Shown: in pieces, positions 18,041 to 31,367 of the stretch | Position numbering within the stretch: the first letter of the stretch is position 1 | Layout: each line of letters begins with the position of its first letter | Program-made: the position numbers and the translations under genes | Notes under the pieces: generated by a model | Database searches by the model: none | The model's input: the letters and a program-made list of their open reading frames with translations, nothing else | Told to the model about the DNA's origin: nothing | Source of the DNA: Pseudomonas floridensis | GTDB taxonomy: Bacteria > Pseudomonadota > Gammaproteobacteria > Pseudomonadales > Pseudomonadaceae | Assembly (NCBI RefSeq): GCF_002087235.1 | Contig: NZ_MUIO01000024.1 | Location: 1 to 64,000, forward strand | Length of the DNA: 64,000 nucleotides | Direction: 5' to 3'

Positions 18041-20978
18041 CCTGACGCAGATGCTGTTGGTGAGCGCCGGTTATCTGCTGGTGCTGTTTGGTGTGGCATG
18101 GGTCAGCGAACGTGGTCTGATCCCCCGTGCGATCATTCGCCATCCACTGACTTACACCTTGTCGCTGGGCGTATATGCCAGCGCCTGGGCATTTTACGGC
18201 ACCGTAGGCCTGGCCTATCAATACGGTTATGGCTTTCTGTCCAGCTACCTCGGTGTCTCCGGGGCGTTTCTGCTGGCGCCGGTGCTGCTTTATCCGATCC
18301 TGAAAATCACCCGCACCTATCAGCTCTCATCGCTGGCCGACCTGTTTGCGTTCCGGTTTCGCAGTACCTGGGCGGGCGCGCTGACCACCGTATTCATGCT
18401 GATCGGCGTGCTGCCGTTGCTGGCCTTGCAGATTCAGGCGGTGGCCGACTCCATTGGCATCCTGACCCGCGAGCCGGTACAGGACCGGGTTGCAGTGGCT
18501 TTCTGCGCAATCATCATGCTGTTCACGATCTTCTTCGGTTCTCGTCATATCGCCACCCGCGAGAAACATGAAGGGCTGGTGTTCGCGATTGCCTTCGAGT
18601 CGCTGATCAAATTGATCGCTCTGGGCGGCGTCGGCCTGTACGCCTTGTACGGGGTGTTCGACGGGCCTCAGCAACTGGAGCTGTGGTTGCTGCAAAACCA
18701 GACCGCCCTCGCCTCACTGCACACGCCGCTGCAGGAAGGTCCGTGGCGCACGTTGCTGCTGGTGTTCTTCGCCTCGGCCATCGTCATGCCGCACATGTAC
18801 CACATGACGTTCACCGAAAACCTCAATCCGCGCTCGCTGGTCAGCGCCAGTTGGGGGCTGCCGCTGTTCCTGTTGCTGATCAGCCTGGCCGTCCCCCTGA
18901 TTCTCTGGGCCGGCCTCAAGCTCGGCGCCACGACCAGCCCGGAATATTTCACGCTGGGCATCGGTCTTGCCGCCAACAGCCCGGCGCTGGCCTTGCTGGG
19001 CTACATTGGCGGGCTGTCGGCGGCCAGCGGACTGATCATCGTGACCACCCTGGCGCTGTCGGGTATGGCGCTCAACCATCTGGTGCTGCCGCTCTATCAA
19101 CCTCCGGCCGAGGGCAATATCTATCGCTGGTTGAAGTGGACGCGGCGCGGGCTGATCGTGGCGATCATTGCCGCCGGTTACGGCTTCTATCTGATGCTGG
19201 GGGCCCAGCAGGATCTGGCCAATCTGGGCATCGTGGCGTTCGTTGCAACCCTTCAGTTCCTGCCGGGCGTGCTGTCGGTGCTGTATTGGCCGACGGCCAA
19301 CCGACGCGGCTTCATTGCCGGACTGCTGGCCGGCATTGCGGTGTGGGTGGTCAGCATGCTGTTGCCGCTGATCAGCAACCTGCAGGGCTTCTACATTCCA
19401 CTGCTGAACATGATCTACGTAATGGACGACACTAGCTGGCACATGGCGGCAATCGCGTCGCTGGCCGCCAACGTGCTGCTGTTCACCCTGGTGTCACTGT
19501 TCACCAACGCCAGCGCCGAAGAAGTCAGCGCTGCCGAGGCGTGCGCCGTGGACAACGTGCGCAGGCCGCAGCGCCGGGAACTGCATGCCGTCTCGCCACA
19601 GGAGTTCGCCACGCAACTGGCCAAACCGCTGGGCGCGAAGGCGGCACAGAAAGAGGTCGAACAGGCGCTGCGCGATCTGTACCTGCCGTTCGACGAGCGC
19701 AGGCCCTATGCCTTGCGCCGCTTGCGTGACCGGATCGAGGCCAACCTGTCCGGTCTGATGGGTCCCAGTGTCGCTCAGGACATGGTCGAAACCTTCCTGC
19801 CGTATAAATCGGGCAGCGAGAAGTACGTCACCGAAGACATCCACTTTATCGAAAGCCGCCTTGAAGATTACCACTCGCGCCTGACCGGACTGGCTGCCGA
19901 ACTCGACGCCCTGCGTCGCTATCACCGCCAGACCCTCCAGGAACTGCCGATGGGCGTGTGCTCGCTGGCCGAAGATCAGGAAATCCTGATGTGGAACCGC
20001 GCCATGGAAGAACTGACTGGCATCGTCGCACAACGAGTCGTCGGTTCACGCCTGGAAACCATTGCCGAGCCGTGGAAAGGGCTGCTGACCGGATTCATCA
20101 GTGTCCCTGACGAGCACTTGCACAAACAGCGCCTGGGCCTGGACGGGCAGACTCGCTGGCTCAACCTGCACAAGGCGGCAATCAACGAACCGCTCGCGCC
20201 CGGCAACAGCGGTCTGGTGCTGCTGGTCGAAGACCTGACCGACACCCAGATGCTCGAAGACAAACTGGTCCACTCTGAACGGCTGGCCAGCATCGGTCGG
20301 CTGGCGGCGGGCGTGGCCCATGAAATCGGCAACCCGATCACCGGCATCGCCTGCCTCGCGCAGAACCTTCGTGAGGAGCGCGAAGAAGACGACGAACTGA
20401 AGGAGATCAGCAGTCAGATTCTTGAACAGACCAAGCGCGTGTCGCGTATCGTGCAATCGCTGATGAGCTTCGCTCACGCCGGTGCTCACCAGCACAGCGA
20501 CGAAGCCGTCTGTCTGGCCGAAGTGGCGCAGGACGCAATCGGTCTGCTGGCACTGAACCGACGCAACTTCGAAGTCCAGTTCTACAATCTGTGCAACCCC
20601 GAGCATTGGGTCGATGGCGATCCGCAACGGCTGGCGCAAGTGCTGATCAACCTGCTGTCCAACGCACGCGACGCTTCGCCCGCGGGCAGCGCCGTCAGGG
20701 TCAAGAGCGAAGCTTCCGAACACACTGTGGACTTGATCGTCGAAGACGAAGGCAGTGGAATTTCCAAAGCAATCATGGACCGATTGTTCGAGCCATTCTT
20801 CACCACCAAGGACCCCGGTGAAGGAACAGGACTGGGCCTTGCGCTGGTCTATTCCATCGTTGAAGAGCATTATGGACAAATCACCATCGACAGCCCGGCC
20901 GACCCCGAGCACCAGCGTGGTACCCGTATCCGGGTGACTCTGCCACGCCATGTCGACGCGACGTCCACCGCGAACTGA
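18030..20978 (+). CDS. cbrA: CbrA sensor histidine kinase with transporter-like domain
   Basis: Senses carbon/nitrogen state and phosphorylates CbrB. The 982-residue protein starts with a sodium:solute symporter (SLC5-like) domain of about 13 membrane helices (residues ~1-500), then a linker/STAC-like stretch, a PAS domain (about 620-740), a HisKA domain with His764 in [13 protein letters not shown], and a HATPase domain ([31 protein letters not shown]). All kinase boxes are intact. Starts at 18024 or 18030 are both possible; I use the second, MSFSLTQML. It overlaps cbrX and is followed 22 bases later by cbrB. Histidine transport has been reported for this family. Confidence 0.96.
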   Translation: MSFSLTQMLLVSAGYLLVLFGVAWVSERGLIPRAIIRHPLTYTLSLGVYASAWAFYGTVGLAYQYGYGFLSSYLGVSGAFLLAPVLLYPILKITRTYQLSSLADLFAFRFRSTWAGALTTVFMLIGVLPLLALQIQAVADSIGILTREPVQDRVAVAFCAIIMLFTIFFGSRHIATREKHEGLVFAIAFESLIKLIALGGVGLYALYGVFDGPQQLELWLLQNQTALASLHTPLQEGPWRTLLLVFFASAIVMPHMYHMTFTENLNPRSLVSASWGLPLFLLLISLAVPLILWAGLKLGATTSPEYFTLGIGLAANSPALALLGYIGGLSAASGLIIVTTLALSGMALNHLVLPLYQPPAEGNIYRWLKWTRRGLIVAIIAAGYGFYLMLGAQQDLANLGIVAFVATLQFLPGVLSVLYWPTANRRGFIAGLLAGIAVWVVSMLLPLISNLQGFYIPLLNMIYVMDDTSWHMAAIASLAANVLLFTLVSLFTNASAEEVSAAEACAVDNVRRPQRRELHAVSPQEFATQLAKPLGAKAAQKEVEQALRDLYLPFDERRPYALRRLRDRIEANLSGLMGPSVAQDMVETFLPYKSGSEKYVTEDIHFIESRLEDYHSRLTGLAAELDALRRYHRQTLQELPMGVCSLAEDQEILMWNRAMEELTGIVAQRVVGSRLETIAEPWKGLLTGFISVPDEHLHKQRLGLDGQTRWLNLHKAAINEPLAPGNSGLVLLVEDLTDTQMLEDKLVHSERLASIGRLAAGVAHEIGNPITGIACLAQNLREEREEDDELKEISSQILEQTKRVSRIVQSLMSFAHAGAHQHSDEAVCLAEVAQDAIGLLALNRRNFEVQFYNLCNPEHWVDGDPQRLAQVLINLLSNARDASPAGSAVRVKSEASEHTVDLIVEDEGSGISKAIMDRLFEPFFTTKDPGEGTGLGLALVYSIVEEHYGQITIDSPADPEHQRGTRIRVTLPRHVDATSTAN

Positions 20979-21000
20979 GACCGTCGAGAGAACTGAATCA

Positions 21001-22434
<1,434 letters not shown>

Positions 22435-22482
22435 AGTCATGCGCAAGGCTCTGGCGCGCGGTGCACAGGGCGGCGCGCAAAC

Positions 22483-22508
22483 TGTTACCTTGGTCATCTG
22501 ACGTAACA
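22483..22508. promoter_or_regulatory. CbrB-type upstream activating site
   Basis: A perfect inverted repeat TGTTAC-N14-GTAACA, the half-site type reported for CbrB, centred about 135 bases upstream of the predicted CrcZ start. A further single half-site (GGTAAC) lies at 22524. This is the distance expected for enhancer binding by an NtrC-family protein with DNA looping. Confidence 0.8.
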
Positions 22509-22546
22509 AAAGCCGGGGCTTACGGTAACGTAGTTCCGGTTTTTTT
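22506..22546 (+). terminator. Probable cbrB terminator
   Basis: AAAAGCCGG and CCGGTTTTTTT form a stem with one bulged G around an internal GGCTTACG...CGTAGTT segment, ending in seven T residues. It lies 70-110 bases after the cbrB stop and overlaps the CbrB site. Confidence 0.7.
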
Positions 22547-22605
22547 ATGCCTGCCTGAATGACCAGCAGCGCGCAAAGCCCCGGTTTCCGGGGATTTCCA
22601 AAAGT

Positions 22606-22621
22606 TGGCACAGGTCCTGCT
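22606..22621 (+). promoter_or_regulatory. Sigma-54 promoter of CrcZ
   Basis: TGGCAC-AGGTC-CTGCT carries the invariant GG (22607-22608) and GC (22619-22620) twelve bases apart, the -24/-12 signature. It predicts a start near 22631. A short hairpin (22579-22593, CCCCGG-TTT-CCGGGG) sits just upstream. Confidence 0.88.
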
Positions 22622-22630
22622 ATATCTCTG

Positions 22631-22992
22631 GTACAAGAAGAACAACAAGCAGTACGACACCTATAACAAGAACAACACGAATCGACTCACGCATAACAAG
22701 AACAACACGGCGGAGGCGCAGCTAACTGATTCTTTTGGAGAGGAGTTGTATTTGGGGCTTGCCCCGCAACCAGGCCGAGAACAACAAAAACTACCCTTAG
22801 GTAGAGCCTGAACTGGTTGGATCGAATGATCATTGCAACGCAGCGACCAAAGCAATCCGTTTGCTCTTGACTCCCGATTGGGAGGTTTCACAGACGAAAG
22901 TCTCGTGAATGGGCACTCAACAAAAACAAGAAGCCCTGACAGAAAACAATAATAAAGAGCACGCACTTTGGGGGAGCTTCGGCTCCCCCAGT
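22631..22992 (+). ncRNA. crcZ: CrcZ small RNA, antagonist of Hfq/Crc catabolite repression
   Basis: About 360-base RNA that sequesters Hfq (with Crc) and so relieves catabolite repression. Six A-rich Hfq/Crc-type motifs (AAnAAnAA-like) are visible: near 22634-22650, 22666-22680, 22696-22710, 22780-22792, 22918-22932 and 22942-22958. Position directly downstream of cbrB, the sigma-54 promoter and these motifs make the identification secure. It ends near a GC-rich UUCG-capped hairpin (22970-22989) that lacks a T tail, so the 3' end is approximate and may be processed. A short open frame through it reads Asn/Lys-rich only because of the A-rich motifs. Confidence 0.92.
22970..22989 (+). terminator. 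UUCG-capped hairpin at the CrcZ 3' end
   Basis: Perfect 8-bp stem GGGGGAGC / GCTCCCCC with tetraloop TTCG. No U-tract follows (AGTAGCTTG), so it may act as a 3' stabiliser or weak terminator. Confidence 0.6.
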
Positions 22993-23063
22993 AGCTTGCA
23001 GCGCAAAACCGGCCCGCACTTTGCCCCTTCCGCGACAGCTTCCTACACCATCCCTCGACTAAA

Positions 23064-23072
23064 TGCTAGAAT
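23064..23072 (+). promoter_or_regulatory. Extended -10 promoter of pcnB
   Basis: TGCTAGAAT is an extended -10 element with TAGAAT as the hexamer; no good -35 is seen, which fits the extended class. A start near 23079 would give a 5' untranslated region of about 55 bases for the ATG at 23135. Confidence 0.5.
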
Positions 23073-23134
23073 CCCCGCCCATCATGCGGTCATTCCACGT
23101 TTTTGGCCGAATATTCCTTCAAACAGTGCATCCC

Positions 23135-24541
23135 ATGCTGAAGAAGCTGTTCCAGTCATTTCGTTCTCCACTGCGCAAGCCGCAGCAACACACGCGCACC
23201 ACGCCTGAAGTGCTCAATAGCAGCCAGCATTCGCTGCAGCGCACCCAATTCAGCCGCTATGCCGTCAATATCGTCGAGCGCTTGCAGAACGCAGGCTACC
23301 AGGCCTATCTGGTCGGTGGCTGCGTACGCGACATGATGCTCAATATCACGCCCAAGGACTTCGACGTCGCCACCAGCGCCACGCCGGAACAGGTGCGTGC
23401 AGAATTTCGCAATGCCCGCATCATCGGTCGCCGGTTCAAGCTGGTGCACATCCACTTCGGCCGGGAAATCATCGAAGTGGCGACGTTTCGCGCCAACCAC
23501 CCACAGGATGATGAGGAAGAAGACAGCAATCAGTCCTCGCGCAATGAAAGCGGCCGCATCCTGCGCGATAACGTTTACGGCACCCTTGAAGAGGACGCCC
23601 AGCGTCGCGACTTCACGATCAATGCCCTGTACTACGACCCGGTTACCGAGCGGGTGCTGGATTACGCCAACGGCGTGCACGACATCCGCAATCGCCTGAT
23701 CCGTCTGATTGGCGATCCCGAGCAGCGTTACAAGGAAGACCCTGTGCGCATGCTGCGTGCCGTACGCTTCGCCGCCAAGCTGGATTTCGGCATCGAAAAG
23801 CACAGCGCCCTGCCGATCCGGCCGCTGGCCGCCATGTTGCGCGATATTCCGTCGGCGCGCCTCTTCGAAGAAGTGCTCAAGCTGTTCCTTTCCGGCCACG
23901 CCGCGCCGACATTCGAGATGCTGGTGGACCTGGAGCTGTTCGATCCCCTGTTCCCGGCCAGCGCCAAGGCGCTGGAGTACAACCCGACCTACACCCACAC
24001 GCTGATCAGCAACGCACTGATCAACACCGACCTGCGCATCAAACAGAACAAACCGGTGACGCCAGCGTTCCTGTTTGCCGCGCTGCTCTGGCCTGCTCTG
24101 CCTGCCAAAGTGCTGCGTGCCCAGGAACGTGGCATGCCACCGATCGCTGCCATGCAGGAAGCGGCTCACGAGCTGATCATCGAGCAGTGCCAGCGCATCG
24201 CCATTCCAAAGCGCTTCACCCTGCCCATCCGCGAGATCTGGGACATGCAGGAACGTCTGCCGCGCCGTTCCGGCAAGCGCGCAGACATGCTGCTCGACAA
24301 CTCGCGCTTCCGCGCCGGTTACGACTTCCTGTTGCTGCGTGAAACAGCGGGCGAACAGACCGATGGTCTGGGCCAGTGGTGGACCGATTATCAGGAATGC
24401 AACGAAAGCGAACGCCGCGACATGATTCGCGACCTGAGCGGCAAGCCGGAAGCTGCCGGTGCCGCCCCGCGCAAACGCCGTCGCAACAGCGGCGCGAAAC
24501 GCAAGCGCAGCGGCGGTGCCGAAGCGACCGGTGGTGAGTGA
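23135..24541 (+). CDS. pcnB: Poly(A) polymerase I
   Basis: Adds poly(A) tails that mark RNAs for decay. The 468-residue protein contains the class II nucleotidyltransferase head (LVGGCVRDMML followed by KDFDVATSA with the catalytic Asp pair), the RNA-binding neck region, and a very basic C-terminal tail (RKRRRNSGAKRKRSGG). The tail distinguishes it from CCA-adding enzymes. I use ATG 23135 (MLKKLFQSF); ATG 23084 is possible. It is co-oriented with folK, six bases downstream. Confidence 0.94.
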   Translation: MLKKLFQSFRSPLRKPQQHTRTTPEVLNSSQHSLQRTQFSRYAVNIVERLQNAGYQAYLVGGCVRDMMLNITPKDFDVATSATPEQVRAEFRNARIIGRRFKLVHIHFGREIIEVATFRANHPQDDEEEDSNQSSRNESGRILRDNVYGTLEEDAQRRDFTINALYYDPVTERVLDYANGVHDIRNRLIRLIGDPEQRYKEDPVRMLRAVRFAAKLDFGIEKHSALPIRPLAAMLRDIPSARLFEEVLKLFLSGHAAPTFEMLVDLELFDPLFPASAKALEYNPTYTHTLISNALINTDLRIKQNKPVTPAFLFAALLWPALPAKVLRAQERGMPPIAAMQEAAHELIIEQCQRIAIPKRFTLPIREIWDMQERLPRRSGKRADMLLDNSRFRAGYDFLLLRETAGEQTDGLGQWWTDYQECNESERRDMIRDLSGKPEAAGAAPRKRRRNSGAKRKRSGGAEATGGE

Positions 24542-24547
24542 CGCGCG

Positions 24548-25039
24548 GTGAGCACTGAACGCGTCTATATCGGCCTGGGCAGCAACCTCGCCGACCCGGC
24601 CGAGCAATTGCGCAGCGCACTCAAAGCGCTTGGGCAATTGCCCGGTTGCCGGTTGGCGGGTGTCTCATCGTTTTATGTCAGTGACTCGCTACTGCCCGGT
24701 CAGCCGCGCTTCACCAACGCGGTTGCGGCGCTGGACACCTCCCTCACGCCACTGGTGTTGCTTGACGCCTTGCAGTCCATCGAACTGGATCAGGGCCGAG
24801 AGCGCCATGAGCGCTGGGGCCCGCGCACACTGGACCTGGATATCCTGCTGTTCGGCGATCACCTGATCGACGACGCACGCCTCAAGGTGCCGCATTACCA
24901 CATGCAGGCGAGGCCGTTCGTGCTCTACCCGCTGGCCGAACTGGCACCCGGCCTGACCTTGGCTGACGGGCGCGAATTGAGTCGTTTGTTGAACGATTGC
25001 CCGTTCGTGGGCCTGGAACGTTTACCCGCACAGGGCTGA
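24548..25039 (+). CDS. folK: 6-hydroxymethyl-7,8-dihydropterin pyrophosphokinase
   Basis: Transfers pyrophosphate from ATP to hydroxymethyl-dihydropterin in folate synthesis, supplying FolP (encoded at 51 kb here). The 163-residue protein shows the family N-terminus YIGLGSNLADP, RHERWGPRTLDLDILLFG with the magnesium-binding Asp pair, and a PHxxxQARPFVL segment (here PHYHMQARPFVL). Start is GTG 24548, six bases after pcnB. The pcnB-folK-panBC order is typical of gammaproteobacteria. Confidence 0.95.
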   Translation: MSTERVYIGLGSNLADPAEQLRSALKALGQLPGCRLAGVSSFYVSDSLLPGQPRFTNAVAALDTSLTPLVLLDALQSIELDQGRERHERWGPRTLDLDILLFGDHLIDDARLKVPHYHMQARPFVLYPLAELAPGLTLADGRELSRLLNDCPFVGLERLPAQG

Positions 25040-25169
25040 TGCCAGACGACCAGCCGTTACCGAGGTTGTAACCGTTGCAGCAAACGGGTAACACCTGCAA
25101 TTGACTTCATGCCCCCTCCTCACGAAGATAGGCCTCCCGCCGCCACCCCCGTGGTGAACGGGCGCGAAA

Positions 25170-25208
25170 CAGGCCTTTGCAAAACACCGCGACACGACGG
25201 TGTGCCTG
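25170..25208 (+). promoter_or_regulatory. Structured leader upstream of panB
   Basis: Two nested stems, CAGGC/GCCTG outside and ACACCG/CGGTGT inside, with a nine-base 5' bulge, followed by CTTTT. It ends about 65 bases before the panB start and could be a weak terminator for folK or a leader structure. The remainder of the 25040-25272 spacer shows nothing else I recognise. Confidence 0.45.
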
Positions 25209-25272
25209 CTTTTCCAGGATGACTCTCACGCGCTGAGTCCCGCCGTTTTCAGCGCCTGATGGAGGACTTTAC

Positions 25273-26073
25273 ATGCCGAACATAACCGTTACGTCGTTGC
25301 TGGGTATGAAACAGAAAGGTGAAAAGATCACCATGCTGACCTGCTACGACGCGACCTTCGCCCACGCTGCCAGTCAGGCGGGCGTCGAAGTGCTGCTGAT
25401 AGGCGACTCGCTGGGCATGGTCCTGCAGGGTCACGACAGCACCCTGCCGGTGACCACAGCGGAGATGGCCTACCACGTGGCCTGTGTCAAACGCGGGAAC
25501 CAGGGCGCACTGATTCTCGCCGACCTGCCGTTCATGGCCAACGCCACGCTGGATCAGACCTTCATCAACAGCACCACGCTCATGCAGGCCGGCGCGCACA
25601 TGGTCAAGGTCGAGGGCGCCGCCTGGCTGGCCGAGTCGATCAGACTGCTGGCAGAGCGTGGCATTCCGGTCTGCGCACACATGGGCCTGACGCCGCAGTC
25701 GGTCAATGTGCTGGGCGGTTACAAGGTCCAGGGTCGCCTCGAGGCACAGGCTCGCCAGATGCGCGCCGATGCCATCACGCTGGAGCAGGCCGGCGCGGCA
25801 ATGATCCTGCTCGAATGCGTGCCGAGCGAACTGGCTGAAGAAATCACCCACGCGGTGAAGATCCCGGTGATCGGCATCGGCGCAGGCAGCGCCACCGACG
25901 GTCAGGTTCTGGTGCTGCACGACATGCTCGGCCTTTCCATCACAGGTCGCGTTCCCAAGTTCGTGAAGAACTTCATGGTCGGCCAGCCTGACATCCAGTC
26001 GGCAATCAAGGCGTATGTCACCGCCGTCAAAGACGTCAGCTTTCCCGCTCTCGAACACGGATTCTCGGCATGA
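25273..26073 (+). CDS. panB: 3-methyl-2-oxobutanoate hydroxymethyltransferase
   Basis: First committed step to pantothenate: transfers a hydroxymethyl group from methylene-tetrahydrofolate to ketoisovalerate, which comes from the ilv pathway at the start of this window. The 266-residue TIM-barrel protein shows [29 protein letters not shown] and [20 protein letters not shown], all family signatures. GGAGG lies just before the ATG. Its stop overlaps the panC start by four bases (ATGA). Confidence 0.96.
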   Translation: MPNITVTSLLGMKQKGEKITMLTCYDATFAHAASQAGVEVLLIGDSLGMVLQGHDSTLPVTTAEMAYHVACVKRGNQGALILADLPFMANATLDQTFINSTTLMQAGAHMVKVEGAAWLAESIRLLAERGIPVCAHMGLTPQSVNVLGGYKVQGRLEAQARQMRADAITLEQAGAAMILLECVPSELAEEITHAVKIPVIGIGAGSATDGQVLVLHDMLGLSITGRVPKFVKNFMVGQPDIQSAIKAYVTAVKDVSFPALEHGFSA

Positions 26074-26921
26074 TCACAGTGACAACCGTTTCGCAACTGC
26101 GCACAGCCGTTACTCAGGCACGTCGCGAAGGCAAGCGCATCGGCCTGACCCCGACCATGGGCAACCTGCACAGCGGCCATGCGGCGCTGGTCACCAAAGC
26201 CACCCAGTGCGCGGATTTCGTGGTCGCCACCATCTTCGTCAACCCGTTGCAGTTCGGTGCCAACGAAGACCTGGCCACCTATCCGCGCACGCTGGCGGCG
26301 GACCAGGAGAAGCTGCTTCAAGCGGGCTGTGACCTGCTCTTTACGCCCACTGTGGAGGAGATGTATCCCAACGGCATGAACGGACAGACGCTGGTCAGCG
26401 TGCCGCTCGTTTCGCAAGGTTTGTGTGGCGCCAGCCGTCCCGGCCATTTCGACGGCGTTGCCACGGTCGTCAGCAAGCTGTTCAACATGGTGCAGCCTGA
26501 CGTAGCGGTATTCGGCGAAAAGGACTTTCAACAACTGGCGGTGATTCGCGCAATGGTTCGCGACCTGAACATGCCGATCCAGATCATTGGCGAACCGACC
26601 GTTCGGGCCGACGATGGCCTGGCGCTGTCATCGCGCAATGGCTATCTGGATGAACAACAACGCGCGGCGGCACCTGCGCTGTACCGCGTGCTGCGCCAGA
26701 CAGCCGATGCCATTCAGGCAGGCGCGCAAGACTTCGACAGCCTGTTGTTGCAAAGCAGGCAGGAACTGGAAGCCGCAAACTTTCGCATCGATTACCTCGA
26801 GATACGCGAGGCCAACAGCCTGCAACCGGCCACCGTTCAGGACCACGACCTGGTGGTCATCGCGGCCGCGTTCATGGGCAAGACCCGACTGATCGACAAT
26901 CTGCACCTGATCAAGGAATAA
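26070..26921 (+). CDS. panC: Pantothenate synthetase
   Basis: ATP-dependent condensation of pantoate with beta-alanine. The 283-residue protein has the HIGH-type motif [20 protein letters not shown], the pantoate/ATP region [12 protein letters not shown], and the KMSKS-like SSRNGYL. It is translationally coupled to panB and followed seven bases later by panD, so the three genes supply pantoate, its ligase and beta-alanine as one operon. Confidence 0.96.
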   Translation: MITVTTVSQLRTAVTQARREGKRIGLTPTMGNLHSGHAALVTKATQCADFVVATIFVNPLQFGANEDLATYPRTLAADQEKLLQAGCDLLFTPTVEEMYPNGMNGQTLVSVPLVSQGLCGASRPGHFDGVATVVSKLFNMVQPDVAVFGEKDFQQLAVIRAMVRDLNMPIQIIGEPTVRADDGLALSSRNGYLDEQQRAAAPALYRVLRQTADAIQAGAQDFDSLLLQSRQELEAANFRIDYLEIREANSLQPATVQDHDLVVIAAAFMGKTRLIDNLHLIKE

Positions 26922-26928
26922 CAACAAG

Positions 26929-27309
26929 ATGCACACCGTGATGCTCAAAGCCAAACTGCACCGCGCCGAAGTTACCCACGCGGTACTCGACTACGAAGGC
27001 TCTTGCGCCATCGATGGCGAATGGCTGGACCTGTCGGGTATTCGTGAGTACGAACAGATCCAGATCTACAACATCGACAACGGCGAGCGCTTCACCACTT
27101 ACGCCATCCGTGGCGAAGAGGGTTCGCGCATGATTTCGGTGAACGGCGCGGCCGCACACAAAGCCAAAGTCGGCGACCGGGTGATCATCTGCGCCTATGC
27201 TCATTACACCGAGGCCGAGCTGGTCAATTTCAAGCCGCGCATGCTGTACATGTCGCCCGGCAATGAACTTAGCCACACCAGCAATGCCATACCGGTACAG
27301 TTTGCATAA
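26929..27309 (+). CDS. panD: Aspartate 1-decarboxylase proenzyme
   Basis: Makes beta-alanine from aspartate using a pyruvoyl group formed by self-cleavage. The 126-residue protein has the Gly24-Ser25 processing site (DYEGSCAID) and conserved YNIDNGERF and [10 protein letters not shown] segments. Length and motifs match the family; cleavage depends on PanZ in enterobacteria but not generally in pseudomonads. It ends the panBCD operon. A CCCGGT/ACCGGG hairpin (27339-27368) follows without a T tail. Confidence 0.96.
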   Translation: MHTVMLKAKLHRAEVTHAVLDYEGSCAIDGEWLDLSGIREYEQIQIYNIDNGERFTTYAIRGEEGSRMISVNGAAAHKAKVGDRVIICAYAHYTEAELVNFKPRMLYMSPGNELSHTSNAIPVQFA

Positions 27310-27506
27310 CTGAACGCCGACAGCATTCGAGCGAAAAGCCCGGTCATTTTGTGTGAAATAGTACCGGGCGCAGGTACGGCGAAGCGCAGACAAATAGGTA
27401 CGCGAGGGGTAGTCTGGCTGACGTGGCCCATGAGTCAGTTCGCGACCTCGCTTCAAGACAGTCTGAAAAAGCCCAAAGACAGATCCAGTTAAGGAAACCC
27501 GCAGCG

Positions 27507-29171
27507 ATGGCGTACTACCGCACTCCTTCCGATGTGACCGCTCTGCCCGCCTGGCAGGCGTTGAGTCAACACCGCAAAGCCATGCAGGATTTCAGCATGC
27601 GCGAGGCGTTTACTGCAGATCCACAGCGCTTCAACGAATTCACCCTCAGCAGTGCCGGCCTGTTTCTCGATTACTCGAAAAACCTGATCACTGCCGAAAC
27701 ACGCGACCTGCTGGTAAGCCTGGCCAACGAAGTGGGCCTGAAAGACGCGATCAAGGCGCAGTATGACGGTGAGCTGGTCAACGCTTCCGAAGGCCGTCCT
27801 GCGCTGCATACAGCGCTGCGTCGCCCGGTGGGTGACAAGCTCAAGGTCAACGGCGTCGATGTGATTCCGGACGTGCATCGCGTTCTGAACCAGATGACCG
27901 AGCTGGTCGGACGCATTCACGACGGCCTGTGGCGTGGCTACACCGAGAAGCCGATCACCGACGTGGTCAATATCGGCATCGGTGGCTCCTTCCTGGGTCC
28001 CGAGCTGGTCTCCGAAGCCTTGGTCGCCTACGCCCACAAAGGCGTGCGTTGCCATTATCTGGCGAACATCGACGGCAGTGAATTCCACGAACTGTCGATG
28101 AAAATTCGCGCCGAGACCACGCTGTTCATCGTCTCGTCGAAATCCTTCAATACACTCGAAACGTTGAAGAACGCCCAGGCTGCACGCGCCTGGTACCTGG
28201 CGCAGGGCGGCTCCGAAGCGGAACTGCATCGCCACTTCATCGCCGTTTCCAGCAACAATGCGGCGGCCGTGGCGTTCGGAATCCGCGAAGAAAACATTTT
28301 CCCGATGTGGGACTGGGTCGGCGGGCGTTACTCGCTGTGGTCGGCGATCGGTCTGCCTATCGCGCTGGCCATCGGCATGTCCAACTTCAAGGAACTGCTG
28401 TCCGGCGCCTACACCATGGACCAGCACTTCCAGAGCGCGCCGTTCGAGAAGAACATGCCAGTGCTGCTGGCCCTGCTGGGCGTCTGGTACGGTAACTTCT
28501 GGGATGCCCAGAGCCACGCGATCCTGCCGTATGACCATTACCTGCGCAATATCACCAAGCACTTGCAGCAGCTGGACATGGAATCCAACGGCAAGAGCGT
28601 TCGCCAGGACGGTACACCGGTCGCCACCGATACCGGTCCCGTCATCTGGGGCGGCGTGGGTGCCAACGGTCAGCACGCATATCACCAGTTGCTGCATCAA
28701 GGCACCCAGATGATCCCGGCCGACTTCATCGTGCCGATCGTCAGCTTCAACCCGGTCTCCGACCACCATCAGTGGCTGTACGCCAACTGCCTGTCGCAGA
28801 GCCAGGCCCTGATGATGGGCAAGACCCGCGCCGAGGCCGAAGCCGAGCTGCGCGAGAAAGGCATGGCCGAAGACGAGGTGCAGAAACTCGCGCCGCACAA
28901 GGTCATTCCCGGCAATCGTCCGAGCAACACGCTGGTGGTCGAACGCATCAGCCCGCGTCGCCTTGGCGCGCTGGTCGCTATGTATGAGCACAAAGTGTTC
29001 GTGCAAAGCGTGGTCTGGGGCACCAATGCCTTCGACCAATGGGGCGTCGAACTGGGCAAGGAAATGGGCAAGGCGGTGTACCAGCGTCTGACCGGTGGCA
29101 CTGAAGAGCCGGCCGATGATGCGTCCACCCAAGGCCTGATCAACTATTTCCGCGGCCGTCACCGCGGCTGA
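27507..29171 (+). CDS. pgi: Glucose-6-phosphate isomerase
   Basis: Interconverts glucose 6-phosphate and fructose 6-phosphate; in pseudomonads it serves mainly gluconeogenic recycling and exopolysaccharide precursors. The 554-residue protein has [16 protein letters not shown] and the second signature around [18 protein letters not shown] use ATG 27507, preceded by AAGGAAA; the frame extends upstream to 27423 without support. It is separated from panD by about 200 bases and followed by a hairpin (29192-29216). Confidence 0.95.
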   Translation: MAYYRTPSDVTALPAWQALSQHRKAMQDFSMREAFTADPQRFNEFTLSSAGLFLDYSKNLITAETRDLLVSLANEVGLKDAIKAQYDGELVNASEGRPALHTALRRPVGDKLKVNGVDVIPDVHRVLNQMTELVGRIHDGLWRGYTEKPITDVVNIGIGGSFLGPELVSEALVAYAHKGVRCHYLANIDGSEFHELSMKIRAETTLFIVSSKSFNTLETLKNAQAARAWYLAQGGSEAELHRHFIAVSSNNAAAVAFGIREENIFPMWDWVGGRYSLWSAIGLPIALAIGMSNFKELLSGAYTMDQHFQSAPFEKNMPVLLALLGVWYGNFWDAQSHAILPYDHYLRNITKHLQQLDMESNGKSVRQDGTPVATDTGPVIWGGVGANGQHAYHQLLHQGTQMIPADFIVPIVSFNPVSDHHQWLYANCLSQSQALMMGKTRAEAEAELREKGMAEDEVQKLAPHKVIPGNRPSNTLVVERISPRRLGALVAMYEHKVFVQSVVWGTNAFDQWGVELGKEMGKAVYQRLTGGTEEPADDASTQGLINYFRGRHRG

Positions 29172-29191
29172 TGCGTTGATCTGGAATGATC

Positions 29192-29216
29192 ATGCCCGTG
29201 CTGTGCGCGGGCATGT
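29192..29216 (+). terminator. Hairpin after pgi
   Basis: CATGCCCG / CGGGCATG stem (8 bp) around a nine-base loop, 20 bases after the pgi stop. No long T run follows; termination is possible but unproven. Confidence 0.5.
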
Positions 29217-29225
29217 GTCGTTCAG

Positions 29226-29264
29226 GACGCTGCGCCACACCTCTAGAAGTGGACGCGGAGCGTC
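29226..29264. promoter_or_regulatory. Imperfect palindrome upstream of acsA
   Basis: GACGCT/AGCGTC outer arms and CAC/GTG plus GCG/CGC inner pairs make a 39-base imperfect dyad about 115 bases before acsA. It could be an activator site or RNA stem-loop. Confidence 0.35.
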
Positions 29265-29377
29265 TCAGGCGCCATTTCCAGGTGACGCATGAGAAGCGGC
29301 CAGACAGCCACACACATTGAACCCCTCTCCCCGCGCATGACTCCCATTTCTGTGGATCACAGAATAAGGAAGCCGTC

Positions 29378-31315
<1,938 letters not shown>

Positions 31316-31367
31316 AGCTGACAGGGCATGGTCAGCGCCGCGTTCGTAGTCGCCTGCATGAGGGAAC

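Noticed and set aside
22605..22811. Short Asn/Lys-rich open frame inside CrcZ
   Set aside because: Its composition comes from repeated A-rich Hfq motifs, and it begins inside the sigma-54 promoter. It is RNA sequence, not a protein gene.
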